NCBI GenBank assembly: GCA_033557465.1
Contig: CM066039.1
Coordinates: forward strand, 394,711,440-394,775,439
Direction of reading: 5' to 3'
Source of the DNA: Ichthyophis bannanicus
Taxonomy: Eukaryota; Chordata; Amphibia; Gymnophiona; Ichthyophiidae
DNA length: 64,000 nt
Positions 21,944 through 32,646 of the stretch are shown in pieces (position 1 is the stretch's first letter; the number at the start of each line of letters is the position of its first letter). A program made the translations under genes and the position numbers. Under the pieces are notes generated by a model, which was not told the DNA's origin, searched no databases, and saw only the letters and a list, made by a program, of their open reading frames with translations.

Positions 21944-22177
21944 GAACATAACATAAGAACATAAGATATGCCATACTGGGTCAGACCAAGGTCCATCAAG
22001 CCCAGTATTCTGTTTCCAACAGTGGCCAATCTAGGTCATATGTACCTAGCAGTTTCCCCAAGAGACACAAGTTCCACAATGCTTGTACTGGGTCAAGCAT
22101 TGATATCTTCGGTTACTTCTTAATAATGGTTTATGGACCTTTCCTCCAGGAACTTGTCCAAACCTTTTTTAAACCCA
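21944..22177 (-). mobile_element. CR1 3' end inserted in another CR1
   Basis: 'gaacataagaacataagata' is the reversed TTCTTATG terminal octamer, followed by 'actgggtcagaccaaggtcc' and 'ctgtttccaacagtggccaa', up to 'aaccttttttaaacccag'. It cuts the host CR1 just downstream of its ORF1 DGIHL motif. Near-identical copies of this end lie at 47972 and 60284. Confidence 0.8.
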
Positions 22178-22846
22178 GATGGATGCCATCTCTGCTCTGC
22201 AGCTCTTGGAACATCATCCCATGGTCCAGGAAACCAAAACGCTCTTGATGACACCATCGATGCAACCATGCATTTATCTCCAGTATGCGAGCTTCTCTGC
22301 CTTGGCCTTTACCCTCAACAGGGAGGATTGAAGAGAACACCTCTTGTGCACCTATCTACTTCACCCTCTGTCCCAGAGTCATGAAGTCACTTTTGATATG
22401 CTCAGAGGGATACCTCACAGTATTATTAGTGCCGACATGGATGAGCAATATTAAGTAATAGTCAGTAGGCTTGATGAGTCTTGGATTTTGGCACCTGGCA
22501 GATAGCACACCTCTCTGGACATCAAGTCTGGTCAGCAGACAGATGCCTCGTAGTCACTTTTTCTGTAACTCTGGGGTACTTAAGCTCTGGTTCTTCCCTT
22601 TCCTGGGATGCTTTCAACTCCTCCACTTCTAGGGCTGCATAATGGTTCTTCATTTCAAGGGCTGGAGGAGTTGGATTGGTGATTCTCCACGCCCTGGTGA
22701 CTCGTTTTCCAGTTTTCGTCATTCTGCAGACTCCCATCTTCTCCTCTGTTGGGAAGCTTGGATGTTTCAAGAAGCATCTCATCAATGTATTTCTCACTGT
22801 CTTGAATGCTCCTCAGCCTTACCACCTTCTCTCTGAGTTCCTCCAC
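22178..22846 (-). pseudogene. CR1 ORF1 esterase-like domain
   Basis: In broken frames: 'VCYLPGAK'-like and TNNTVRYPSEHIKSD-like segments at about 22380-22560. INAWLHRWCHQERFGFLDHG and RDGIHL follow at 22178-22340; the last is the conserved Asp/His block of SGNH hydrolases that many vertebrate CR1 ORF1 proteins carry. Upstream, 22655-22846 encodes a Leu/Arg-rich coiled-coil-like stretch (EELREKVVRLRSIQDSEKYI). Frames are interrupted. Confidence 0.55.
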
Positions 22847-23106
22847 TTGTTTTCTGAGAGCTTCAGCATGAAGGCATCCTGCAATGGAACCTGTCCTTCA
22901 ACTAGCATTGGGATCTCTGTCTGGCAGAGGCAGAGGCTGTAATGGGGTCAACAGCTCTGGCAATACGATTCTTCTCTGCCATGTACCAGTTGGTGGAGCT
23001 TGGGTACCTGTTGAAATAAAAGAGACCTATCAAACTACCTGTCTATTCCTCAGCTGTCCTTTCAGAGAAAAAGCAGTTAACCTCTTTTAAGTATGTTTGA
23101 ATTCCC

Positions 23107-23165
23107 TATGTGTAGCTAATTGGGGAGTTGCCCTAATGTGTAGCTAATTGGGGAACTTCCCTGTA
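23107..23165. repeat. Short tandem duplication
   Basis: 'atgtgtagctaattggggag' + 'ttgcccta' is followed at once by 'atgtgtagctaattggggaa' + 'cttccct': two ~28-bp units. Position upstream of a minus-strand CR1 ORF1 suggests it is part of that element's 5' UTR. Confidence 0.6.
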
Positions 23166-23450
23166 GGGCAAGGCAGCTCACATGGGGGGGGGGGGGTGGG
23201 AGCCAGGGTGGGTAAGGAGGGAACTAACACCTGATGAGGTCAGCGGCTTCAAAGAGCCTGCTATGAATGGAACAAAAACCAATGAACTCTGACAGAGCTT
23301 TTTGCCCAACAGCACAAAAAATTCCCCCTTTGCAGTATGAAAAAAACAAAAACAATTGGCTTTTACAGTTAATAACCAAAACCCCTTTAAGAGCTTTCAG
23401 GCAGAGAGATTGTAGTTAAAAGCCACACAGAATTACCTTGCTTGCAACCG

Positions 23451-24132
23451 AGTTCCTGCTCGGTAAACAGGATTGCCTGTGCACATCCTAGGTACAAGTG
23501 AGCAGTTAGCTGACCTTTCCACCTGCTAACATCTAAATTGTTGTAGAGTGTTCATACATTGCCTCTGGTGAATCAGAAATGCATTGCATACATTTTTCTG
23601 TTCCCTAAACCCTGCCCACAACACAACTCTTCAAAACTGCATCTTGCAGATCTAAATGTACAAGCAGTGGTTCTCCCAAATATCTGTTCAGATGCACAGA
23701 GCATTTACACATGTAAGTGCAGCGATTTACATGTGAAAGGGCCATGTAGGGCTTCTAAGATGACCTCCTTAGTTTACTGGCACATCAAGGTTATTCACTT
23801 ACAGGGCATTTCTCAAGCAGAATAAGATCCCGGTCTTCCTATGCCAGGCTAGATGAGGACCATGGGTCAATGAAAAAGAGTCAGAGCAGCGGCCCCTGCT
23901 GAATGTGCCACCCAAAGTTCAAAGCACAAATTGACCTGATAAGTCACTGACCTAGTCCCAGATATCAAACAAGCAGTGATGATCTGGTCATCTTCAGACT
24001 CCGAGGATGAATAACAGGGAAACTTGCAGCGATGGTGTTTTACAGGACTAGTGTGTGGGTATTTTGGGTTGAGGGGTTAGGGTGGAGGGCTCCTGCCTGT
24101 TGTTCTTTACCTCCTGTAATAGGCCAGTGTGT
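23451..24132. other. No recognisable feature
   Basis: About 680 bases without a named element. An open stretch at 23559-23825 has no motif. Confidence 0.4.
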
Positions 24133-24320
24133 AGAGCAGTCTTTCTCAAGTCTTGGTGTCAGGGTACACACAATGATATGTATGAGATAGATTTGCATTT
24201 CTGCCTTCATTGCATGCAAATCTATCTCGTGCTTATTCATTGTGGATATCCTAAAACCAGACTGACTTGGGAGGGGGTGGGGGGACACTAGGACCAGCTT
24301 CAGAAACACTGGTATAGTTT
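24133..24320. mobile_element. Palindromic hAT-like MITE, family P1
   Basis: Starts 'agcagtctttctcaagtctt' and ends 'agcttcagaaacactgg'. Arms 'tatgtatgagatagatttgc' and 'gcaaatctatctcgtgctta' are mutual reverse complements around 'attgcat'. Same family as 7183, 11203 and 63806. Confidence 0.6.
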
Positions 24321-25180
24321 ACAGTGAGTGTAGATCATGTAATACCTTGATAGCTTCTGTACTACCATCCCAATGGTCCTGTCTTTCTGTTTGTACATCC
24401 TCTGAATTAAAGCAGATGTTTGTAGTATGGCCTTTACTGGGGGGTGGTGAGGCTTCACTGACTGCAGCTCCTGATGTCTAGCCTCATGGAGACAGACCTC
24501 TGGTTTGCAAGCTGCCGTTTCATTATCCTCTGGGAGATCCCCACAGCCTTTGACTCAGTTTACATTTGTCCAGAATTACCTCACAGGAGGGGATGACAAA
24601 GCTGCGATATGTTCTATTCATAGTATGAAATCCTCACTCCTGACCTTTGGTGATTTAATAGATGTGCAGGACTCACACCGAGGATGTTCAGTCTCTCACG
24701 CACTAGTCTGCAGTCTGTTACCAACCGCTAATTCTACCAGAGGAATGAGAGACTGGTTAGCAGAGGAGCTGAAACAAGAGTGAAGGAAAATGAGGAGCTC
24801 AGTATGTGCACAAGGCAAAAACATTTGGGTCATTTTTGGTTAATTTTTCCTGATTTTCAGACTTTTTCCAGTTCATTTTACACATTTGTTTGGCCAAAAA
24901 TTTTTTTAACATATGTTCAAAACCTTTTAACGTGTGAAAATGCAAGCACATTAATTCATAGCTTAACGTATTAAAATTGATTTTGTGCACCAAAATTTTT
25001 CAAAGCCTGCTAATGAACAAAAACATATTATGAATGCGTATCCCAAGCTCTAATGCAAGAATGGCGCAACCCTCCATCCCCACCTGGCAGCATCGGTGTG
25101 ACTCTGCTCCAATGCCTCCGCACCCCTAATGTGTTTATAGTAGAAATGTTCCACCGCACCACAGCAGCGCAGCTTAATCC
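24321..25180. other. No recognisable feature
   Basis: About 860 bases. A 92-codon open frame at 24505-24783 shows no known motif. 24830-24990 is AT-rich. The last ~150 bases may be 3' UTR of the LINE that follows. Confidence 0.4.
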
Positions 25181-26060
25181 CAGGGCTGTGGGTTGTATCA
25201 GGGCAGTTTCTCCAAATGGGTGCGTTACGCTCATACCATGACAGTCATGAACCTCACTTCTAAGCCAGGACATGTAAAGTATGATCTCAGTCTCTCAAAT
25301 TTACTGCTAATGCTCGGCATAGTACTTGCATCGTGCCAAAGAGCGCCTCCTGCTGGAGTTCATATGATGTAACATGTATGGGTAGTTTGTCAGGATGTGT
25401 TTGGAAATTCTTCTATCAAGCCTGTGGCTCCCAGTACAATGGGAAATATTTCAGTATCTTTCTGCCACATTTTCTCAGTCTCTGACTGCATTTCTTGGTA
25501 CTTCAGGATCTTCTGCCTCTCCTCACAATTCACAGAATAATCACCCAGTACCGACACGTCTAGTACCAATGCTGCTCTGGTGTTTTTCTGCTTTACCACT
25601 ATGCCGGGTTTCCTTGCATCCAGTTTCTTATCCGTCACAATGGGACTGTCCAACGGGATCGTAAGCTCTTCATTCTCTGAAATTCTCGTAGTGTCATCAT
25701 CCCAGTGCTTTTCAGTGACAGTGATGTGGTGTTTACCGAGTTTCCAGTTGAAGAGGCGTGCTACTTTGTTGTCCCTTTCTGTATGGAAATTTTCTGCCAT
25801 CAGAATTTCACTGCCAGCTATGAGGGGAGTCACCATTTCCAGTTCTTTTTTAAAGAATCAACATATGTCTTTGTTGCCAGTTTTTCTCTGTCTCATCCGT
25901 AACCCCCTGTCCTGGGCTGCACCTTTCAGTCTCTCATCCTTCATTTCAGTTCACCATGAGTCCGTTTTTGATCAATGGAATGTTCCTGGAGTAACGCTCT
26001 GTATTCCCGCAGTATTTGTGCATTTGCCACTTGTTTTTCTTCCTTTACTGATCTAATTCT
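25181..26060 (-). mobile_element. RLE-type LINE (R2/R4/Hero-like), C-terminal endonuclease end, copy B
   Basis: Minus strand. The 148-codon frame 25390-25836 has ERDNKVARLFNWKL, then RKPGIVVKQ ... ALVLDVSVLGDYSV. This resembles the (K/R)PD...D core of the restriction-like endonuclease with PD changed to PG. EERQKILKYQEM...MWQKDTEIFPIVLGATG follows. In the 3' direction, a broken frame gives the ALFGTMQ tail. About 84% identical to 2345-3140. Dead by frameshift and by the changed Asp. Confidence 0.6.
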
Positions 26061-26589
26061 GTGAAGAGTTTTTTCTCTTGTTTTGCAAATTCTGCCTGTA
26101 TGGGTGTGATATTGTCCCTGAACCCCTCTTCCCTCCTGGTTGTACGGATGCTATACTCTCTTGTGCTCCTCCCCCCACCTGGCCCTAGGAATATAATAAT
26201 GAGCTTATCAGGGACAGCTCAAAGGCTTCTGCCTGTCACCCTGCTCATTCACCGTGTTGCCCCTGCCCTGCTGCACCAACTCTTCCCCACCGGCATCCAT
26301 CATGTCACTTTGGGAAGTGCTTGCTGCCACAACCCCTCAATGATTGCTCAAAGCGGCGGCTTTGTGCTGTTGCTTCAGCACCTACAATAGGCCTTAAAAC
26401 ACCTGTGCAATGCCCGCACTCGTGGTCTGCCGCTGTGCACACACATGCAGGTGCTGTAAGGCCTGCTGTGGGAACTGAGACGCTGCTTTGAAAAATCATG
26501 GCGGGCTCACAATGCCCTGATGCCCATCAGGGTCTGCCACCTAGATGGTCACCCAGTCTGCCTAGTGGATGGGCCACCCCTAGTCCTTG
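26061..26589. other. No recognisable feature
   Basis: About 530 bases with no identifiable element. Overlapping short open frames only. Confidence 0.4.
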
Positions 26590-27760
26590 TGCCTCTCCCT
26601 CTCCTGCTTCGTTCAAGATCAGATCAATGCAGTCTCTAAGTCCTGCTTCTTTGCCTTATGCCATATTTCTGCCCCCGTATTGTCTTCACAGTATCTCAAC
26701 TCTGACATCTGCATATCACTCTTGAGATCTCTCAACTTGACTATTGCAGTGTTCTCTACAATGGCGTCTCTCTTTACAGTATGCCCTTCTCCATCTTCAG
26801 CTCATCCGGTCCACTGCCGCTAAACGTATCTATGGCGCCCAGCATGTCTATCCCTCCTCCCCTCTTTTGATGACCCTTCGCCGGCTTCTTGTTTCTACCG
26901 TACCCTCACCCCCAGGGTTTTCTACCTTCCTCTCCTCCTTGTCTTGCCTCACTGATCTCTCCATTTTGCCCCTCCTACTCCCTTTGGTCCTCTCAGTCCT
27001 CCCTTCTCGCCCTTCCTCTCCATCCTCTGCCCTTAGTTTAGTCATCTTCAGAAAATCCTCCTACGCCTACCTTAGCTCTCAACTTTGGAACTCCCTTATT
27101 CATCCCAGACACTAACCCTCCCGCCCAAAAGCTAAAAAAGCCTTAGTGGGCATATTCTAAAGGATGGACCACGTTAATTCCAGAGAGAGGGTATTCACTG
27201 GCAAGTAGCGCTTTTCTGCCATTGAATACCCCCTCTTAAGGCACCAGGGCAGCACTCACATTAACCAGTCAAAAGCAATATTTAGCCACGGCCAGTTAAC
27301 GTAAACCGGCTAAGGTTAAGCATACAAAACGTTGTCCTAACTATAGCCGATTTAGCTAAGCAACTATCGCAGCTGCCCGATTAGCTAAAACATTATCTGG
27401 GCATACAAGACATTCAGTGTTGGTGGCCAGTTATGACCCCAACATTGAATATCAGGGTCTAAATTAAAACGGCAATAGCCAGCCATTTTACTCAGGCTGC
27501 TACCCTACAATATCGGCCCCTTAAAGATCCGGCTTTTCCAGCGTTCCTCTCCTGATCTCCCTCGACTTCACACCATCCGCTACCTTGCGCAGTACCTGCG
27601 CCCTCCTTCCCTCCTGATGGTCGATGTAACTTCCCTCCTTCTTTGCCCTTCACATCTTCCCTCTTTCCTCTCCCCCTCAGTATTGTATATTCACATCTTT
27701 GTGAACGCTTTGGTGGCACAATCCTAACTTGCAGTATAGTAAATAACTCTAAATAAATAA
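26590..27760 (+). mobile_element. L2-type LINE C-terminus, split by a MITE
   Basis: Degraded L2-type signature in several frames: LDYC-like, LLHLQLIRSTAAKRIYGA, then AYLSSQLWNSLIHPR. The frame continues past the 373-bp MITE at 27146-27518 as KALKIRLFQRS. The 3' end has an AATAAATAAAT tail at 27746-27760. CT-rich sequence at 26900-27020 is a decayed part of this element. Confidence 0.55.
27146..27518. mobile_element. MITE family F, copy 1, 5-bp target duplication CCTTA
   Basis: Flanked by CCTTA at 27141-27145 and 27519-27523. The element starts 'gtgggcatattctaaagg' and ends 'ctacaatatcggcc', forming imperfect inverted ends. It lies inside an L2 frame, and removing the element plus one CCTTA gives a continuous codon series through the insertion point. 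Same family as 33166 and 39095. No coding capacity. Confidence 0.7.
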
Positions 27761-27761
27761 A

Positions 27762-28090
27762 TTTGCCCGACTGGGTCAGATCAAAGCTTCATCAAGCCCA
27801 ATATCCTGTTTCCACCAGCAGCTAATCCAGGTCACTAGTACCTGGCAGGATCTGAAGGAGCAGATACATTGCTTACTGTGAACACCCAGGGTTAATCAAT
27901 GACTTTCACCATGTCTAACTGGTTAATAACTGATTATGGATTTTTCCTCCAAGAATAATTCTAAACCTTTTTAAACACAACTGGGTTAGGCTTTTGCCAC
28001 ATCCTCTGGCAACAAATTCCAGAGTTTAATTGTGCGAGGTGTGAAAAGATATTTTCTCCTTAGAAATATCATGGCATCTCCCTAAGCCTT
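27762..28090 (-). mobile_element. CR1-type LINE 3' end
   Basis: 'gactgggtcagatcaaagct', 'cctgtttccaccagcagcta' and then 'ccacatcctctggcaacaaa' and 'gtgtgaaaagatattttctc', the CR1 3' end and ORF2 tail in reverse. Older and more diverged than the 47972 copy. It starts directly at the tail of the preceding L2. Confidence 0.7.
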
Positions 28091-28158
28091 TATGTGCCCA
28101 GTTTTCTACCACTGCTATTCACACACCAAAGTGCTCAGCCATAGTGCTTATATATCAG

Positions 28159-29749
28159 CAGGGCCGGTGCTAGGGGTTTCTAGCTCCCCCTGCAACCTAT
28201 AAATCGGCTCCCCTCACTCATTATTATCAATGTGGGCTACACCCTACCCTCCTTTTTCCCAAAAGTGTTTTGTGAATTCTTTTCAAGTGATATTAGTATT
28301 TCTCCTTCAAATCCAGTGTTGTAAGAAAATTGCAGCGAAAGAGCAAATGCATAACCAAAATAAAAATACTTAGCATCATACAAACAGGCTGTGATAGTCC
28401 AAAAAAAAAATAAAAAATCTGATTCTGGTCATCTCACTAACAACATAAACATTCTCTAGTGCCAGGCATATTGTGAACTAATATAAAACACTGCAAAGGT
28501 CACTGAAAATCTACAAAGTCAAATCTACCATACCATACCAGCATATACTTCCAAAACTCATACAATAAGGGGCCTATCAAGAAAAAAGCAGCACTATAAA
28601 GACTGCAATGGGCCCCAAAACATCCATGCACCTATTTGAAAAGCTGAACAAGTCAAATTACTATAGTACAGATCCCTATGTACAAACTCCATGTTAACAG
28701 AACACCCAGCCTTGGTCACACACTCAGAACACAGATCCTCACCAAGTACAGAGTAAGTGACCACAACCTAAAGTAAAAATAAAAGTATGTAGACAAAAAT
28801 TAAACTGAAACCCCAAGAAGACAGACTCTGCATGCGGTTCCACACCAGAAAAGAGAGGCAGTTCCTCATACTGTGTGAAATATAAAGAGAGCGCAAAGTC
28901 CAATCACTAAATTGAAGATAAAATTATTTTTCTACCTTTGTTGTCTGATTTTTGATCATGTTGGTCCTGATCTGAGGTTTCTGTTGTCCTTTGTCTTCTC
29001 TTAACTCTCTTTCTATGGTCTATAGTCCATCTGCCATTTCTTGTCTCTCCTTTTGCTTTCTTCATTTTCTTCCATCAGCCTTTTTCCAGTCCCAGTAACC
29101 CTCCCCGGTATCAGCCTCCTTTACAGCCTCCCCTCCCAGTACCTTCCAGTGTCAACCCCCTTGCATTCCCAGTATCACCACTGGTGTCTATTCCCTTTTA
29201 GTCCCCCTCCTTCTCCATCGTCCAGACTTTTCTAGTCCAAATACCATCCCGGGTATCAGCGAACCTCCAGTCCCAGTGCCCCCTCCCGTGTCAGTTCCCT
29301 TTCAGTCACCCTCTCCTCTGTCCATCTGCCTTCCAGTGCCATCCCTGGGTGTCAGTTCCCTTCAAGCCCCCACCTTCCCTCCAGCTTCCAGCCTCCTCCT
29401 TCCCCTCTTTTCTGCTCCCTTCTAGCCCCCACCTTTCCTCCTGTCAGTTCTCTTCCAACCCCACTCCTATTACCCAGCCACCTTCTAGCCCCATCCCCAA
29501 GTGTCTGCTCCCTTCCAGCTCCCCCCCCATGTCTGCTCCCTTCCAGCTTCTCCCCCTGTGTCTGCTCCCTGGTAGCTCCCCCGTGTCTGCTCCCTTGTAT
29601 TACGAAAAACAGGAAATGCTTATTCTTGCTATTAGAAACTCCATGCCCCAGCAGTTTAAAAGTTAGTAGAGCTGCGGGAACAGAGAAATGTTCCTGCGGC
29701 TGCTTTCTTCTTTGAAGCGGTGGGTGGCGGGTGGCTAGTGACGGCCCTG
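28159..29749. mobile_element. Non-autonomous hAT element, 1591 bp
   Basis: Termini CAGGGCCGGTGC (28159) and GACGGCCCTG (29749) are inverted. Exact 8-bp target duplication TATATCAG at 28151-28158 and 29750-29757. Terminus and 8-bp duplication are hallmarks of hAT transposons. No transposase frame. The interior is AT-rich to 28950. A series of TCAGCTCCCTTCCAGC-like motifs spaced irregularly fills 29270-29600. The interior from about 28390 to 29300 is homologous, inverted, to 35.8-37.0 kb. Confidence 0.85.
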
Positions 29750-29757
29750 TATATCAG

Positions 29758-30118
29758 CAGGATCTAAGATTTCCAATTACACTGCCAAGAAAGCCCTGGA
29801 GCTGCCGTGTTGCCAGGAGTCAGCAGTGACTCAAAGGCTTACATTGGACTGCACTAGGTGGCAGCATGCCAATGACCGTCCAGGCTGAGTGGTACCAGCT
29901 CTTACCCACAGCTGACACTTCTCTAGATTGCAACTTCAACTCGCTTTTCATGTGGCCTAAGGTGCTTGGACAAGAGATGCTGAAACACCCAGTAACCAGG
30001 TAAGTCCCAGTAAGTACCAGTTAGTGGTGATACTGCCCCCACTACTTCCCAGTCTGCCCCTGCACTAACCGGAGAGTGTCACTGAATATCACAGTCTCCT
30101 CCCTCAGCAAGTCAACCA
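29758..30118. other. No recognisable feature
   Basis: About 360 bases of ordinary sequence beyond the hAT target duplication. Confidence 0.4.
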
Positions 30119-30276
30119 ACCCCCCCCCCCCCCCATTTATCAGCTGGCTAAGGGCTGTAGATGTGATATTCTGGTTTGTAATTATGTGGGATGAACGTGC
30201 TTTGTGAATCTGGCTTTGTGGCGGTTGGATGTAATGTATTTTTGCTGGAGGGCGGTGGGGGGGGGGGGGGGGGGTT
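30119..30276. repeat. Paired poly-C and poly-G tracts
   Basis: A run of about 14 C near 30120-30133 and a run of about 20 G near 30255-30275, about 120 bases apart. The two could pair as stem arms, and the G run could form a quadruplex. No other symmetry between them. Confidence 0.7.
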
Positions 30277-30444
30277 AAGGGGGATAAAACATGAAAACTC
30301 TTTGACACTAGATCTAGTTGGTGCGTGTAAGAGCCACCCCACACACTGGTGGCATCATTTGGACATTTTTGTTTCTTTAATAAACAGAGTTAATCGAAGA
30401 GTAAATACCTCTTCCTTTGTTCCTGCTCCCTGCAAACTGCACAA

Positions 30445-30745
30445 AACCTGCTGAGCCCAATATTGAGATCTTTGTCTAGTTCCATATGCCTTATGATGAA
30501 GACCACGCCCAGTTTAGTATATGCTCTCTGGACCAATTCTATCCGGTATATATAGTTTTGGAGGTGCGGTCTCCAGAATTGCACACAATACTCCAAATGA
30601 GGTCTCACCAGAGACTTATACAGAGGCACTATCACCTCCTTTTTTCTGCTGGCCATTCCTCTACCTATACACCCAAGCATCCTTCTGGCTTTTGCCATTG
30701 CCTTCTCTTCCTGCTTGGCCATTTTAGGATCATCTGATATGATGC
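30445..30745 (-). pseudogene. CR1 ORF2 fragment (C-terminal region)
   Basis: Minus-strand frame with KMAKQEEKAMAKARRMLGCI, KKEVIVPLYKSLVRPHLEYC and QFWRPHLQNYIYRIE, the same segment as 17874-18110, then decayed. Both ends are abrupt, so it is an internal fragment. Confidence 0.65.
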
Positions 30746-30749
30746 CTCC

Positions 30750-31535
30750 ATCACCCCTCTCATTGATTACTGCAACTCCTTCCTCCAAGGGTTACCCAAA
30801 ACCACCCTTGCCCCCTTCAGTTGGCCCAAAACACAGCTGCTAGATATATTGCTGGAGTGCCCAGACAATCCCACATAACATCCATATTAAAATCCCTATA
30901 CTGGCTCCCAGTTGCATCCCATATCAGATTCAAGACCCTTATCATCACCCACAGAGCCTTCTTCAACACCACTGCAGAGCAGCTACAATCTCTGTGCAAC
31001 GGCCTGACAACAGCAGACTCTGGTGTCAAAATCCAACAAATCTTCTTCTACTACCAGCTCAAAGTACCAAAAGACCTCAGTGCACCTACACAAGGGCTTT
31101 CCAATTCTACGCCTCCACCAACTGGAACAAACTATCCCCCACCATACGCTGCCTCCAATCCCGCACCATCTTCGAGAAACACCTCAAGACCTTTCTCTTT
31201 GAGGAACACTTTAACACATTTACTGCTGCTCCCACGATCCGCCCCCCCCCAACTATCACACCATCCCCTCTCACCCTCCCAGAAGATGAACGAATCCATG
31301 TAAACAGTTTCATTAGTTTCATGTAAACATCCTTGTGTTTATTTGTTCTGCTTACTTTTATTTATTTATTTATTTAACAGTATTTCTAAACCGCCTTATC
31401 TTAATAATCAAGGTGGTAAACTTTGTATCAAAGTTGAGCTGTACATAGTTTCAACCGTCTTATGTAAACATTCATTACCTGTTCATTGTCAACCGTTTTG
31501 CCTTGTAGAAGAACAGTACTGTATATAAATAAATA
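30750..31535 (+). mobile_element. L2-type LINE, ORF2 C-terminus and tail
   Basis: LAQNTAARYIAGVPRQSHIT then SILKSLYWLPVASHIRFKTL, followed in another frame by AFQFYASTNWNKLSPTIR and FEKHLKTFLFEEHF. The tail 'aaccgttttgccttgtagaa' plus ATAAATAAATAAATG ends at 31540. A minus-strand tail insertion lies at 31352-31425. One frameshift near 31090. Confidence 0.65.
31352..31425 (-). repeat. SINE/L2 3' tail, minus orientation
   Basis: 'tttatttatttatttaacag' followed by 'tatttctaaaccgccttatc' and 'aatcaaggtgg' is the reversed stem tail, inserted in the 3' UTR of the L2 around it. The same type recurs at 45985-46030. Confidence 0.55.
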
Positions 31536-31599
31536 AATGATAACCCAAAGGTCCCACTCACTGTTCTTTCATGCAGTGATGTTCTTCACCCCTTATACT

Positions 31600-31858
31600 A
31601 TTTTGCTCCATTGGGTCTTTGCATCTCAAACGCATGGCCTGCATTTTTTAGCATTAAATTTTAGCTGTGAAATTCTCAGCCATTCTTCAAGATTTGCTAG
31701 ATCCCTCCTCATGCTTTCCACACCTTCCAGAGTTTCTACCCTGTTGCAGATTTTGGTATCACTTGCAAAGAGGCAAACCTTACCTGAAAGCTCTTCAGCA
31801 ATATCACTTACAAAAATGTTAAAAAGAATAGGACCAGAGCCTGATCCCTGAGGCGTGG
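31600..31858 (-). pseudogene. CR1 reverse transcriptase fragment
   Basis: Reversed RT block between motif B and the ADD box: 'aaaatgttaaaaagaatagg' (LFNIF) and 'ttggtatcacttgcaaagag', where the usual ADD has become SDT. Internal fragment with abrupt ends at 31600 and 31858. Confidence 0.6.
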
Positions 31859-31989
31859 AATCAATCCTTGTAGTCTGAGAGAGAGAGAGAGCAGCGTAGA
31901 CAGGATAGCTGGTGACAAGAAAGACAGGCTGACTTGGGGGTGAGAGAGGGAATAACCACTAATACAAGGAAATTAAGAGACAGACACTG

Positions 31990-32350
31990 GTGCCACTGGC
32001 ATACCAAGGGAGGGTGCTGGGTGGCAGGGAGTGCACCCCCCCCCCAGGGCCCACAGAGCCAGTGCATCAAGCTTACCATAAAGCTGGCTTGCCCTGATGT
32101 TTCCACTTTCAGCCCGGGAGAGAAGAGAAGGCTGGGCCTGGAGGCAGCAGGGCAAGCCAGCGTTGTGGTAAGTTTGCCATGCTGCCCCTCTGGGCCTGGC
32201 AGAGGGGGGAGGGGGTGTGCATTATGGTGCACACTGGCACGCCATGCATGGGGCTCTGGCTGTGCAGGGGGGAGCACCCGTCCCAGGTGCCGAGGGGGCC
32301 GGGGAATATCCCTGACTGGTGGAGCCGGGCCCCAAGCACCAGAAAGGCCA
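31990..32350. mobile_element. Palindromic MITE-like repeat, GC-rich
   Basis: Contains 25-bp arms at 32072-32096 and 32148-32172 that pair with 2 mismatches ('gctggcttgccctg' / 'cagggcaagccagc') around a 51-base loop. The start 'actggcataccaaggg' resembles hAT MITE termini of CAGTGGCGTACC type, but I see no matching right end or target duplication. Confidence 0.4.
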
Positions 32351-32394
32351 AAATTACATTACAATATGTTTTCCTTTGATATATAAATAAACTC

Positions 32395-32634
32395 TGAATT
32401 CATTGCTAGAGGATGCAGTAACAGCTGTTAGTGTAGCTGGGTTTAAAAAAGGTTTGGACAAGTTTCTGAAGGAAAGGTCCATAAACCATTATTAAATTGA
32501 ACCGTGGAAATCTAATGGGATCTGTCTACCTGTTGGGATCCTGCCAGCTACTTGTGACCTGCAATGGCCACTGTTGGGAACAGGCTTAATGGACCATTGG
32601 TCTGACCCATTCTGGCAGTTCTTATGCTGTTAAG
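32395..32634 (+). mobile_element. CR1-type LINE 3' end
   Basis: From 'gctagaggatgcagtaacag' (ORF2 tail), 'aaaaaaggtttggacaagtt' and 'tggccactgttgggaacagg' to 'tctggcagttcttatgctgt', the plus-strand version of the 3' end seen at 47972 and 60284, older. The terminal octamer survives as TTCTTATG. Confidence 0.75.
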
Positions 32635-32646
32635 CCTAACCTAGGT

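Larger units (their letters stand above)
18975..23450 (-). mobile_element. CR1-type LINE, near full length
   Basis: Minus-strand element. The 3' end at 18975 has 'ccatagaaacatgacgacag' (terminal octamer reversed). The C-terminal frame is 19038-19634; the RT core 19823-20119 has LDFSKAFDT, GLPQGSVLG and FADDTKIC. The linker/RT N-terminus lies at about 20200-20880, the APE-type endonuclease end at 20879-21256 and 21420-21704, and the ORF1 esterase-like region upstream of 22178. Probable 5' UTR runs to about 23.1-23.45 kb. A 234-bp CR1 end is inserted at 21944-22177. Several frameshifts and stops make it inactive. The 5' boundary is a guess. Confidence 0.8.

Noticed and set aside
24505..24783. 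92-codon frame with globular-looking composition
   Set aside because: No motif recognised and no supporting context; could not be told from chance.
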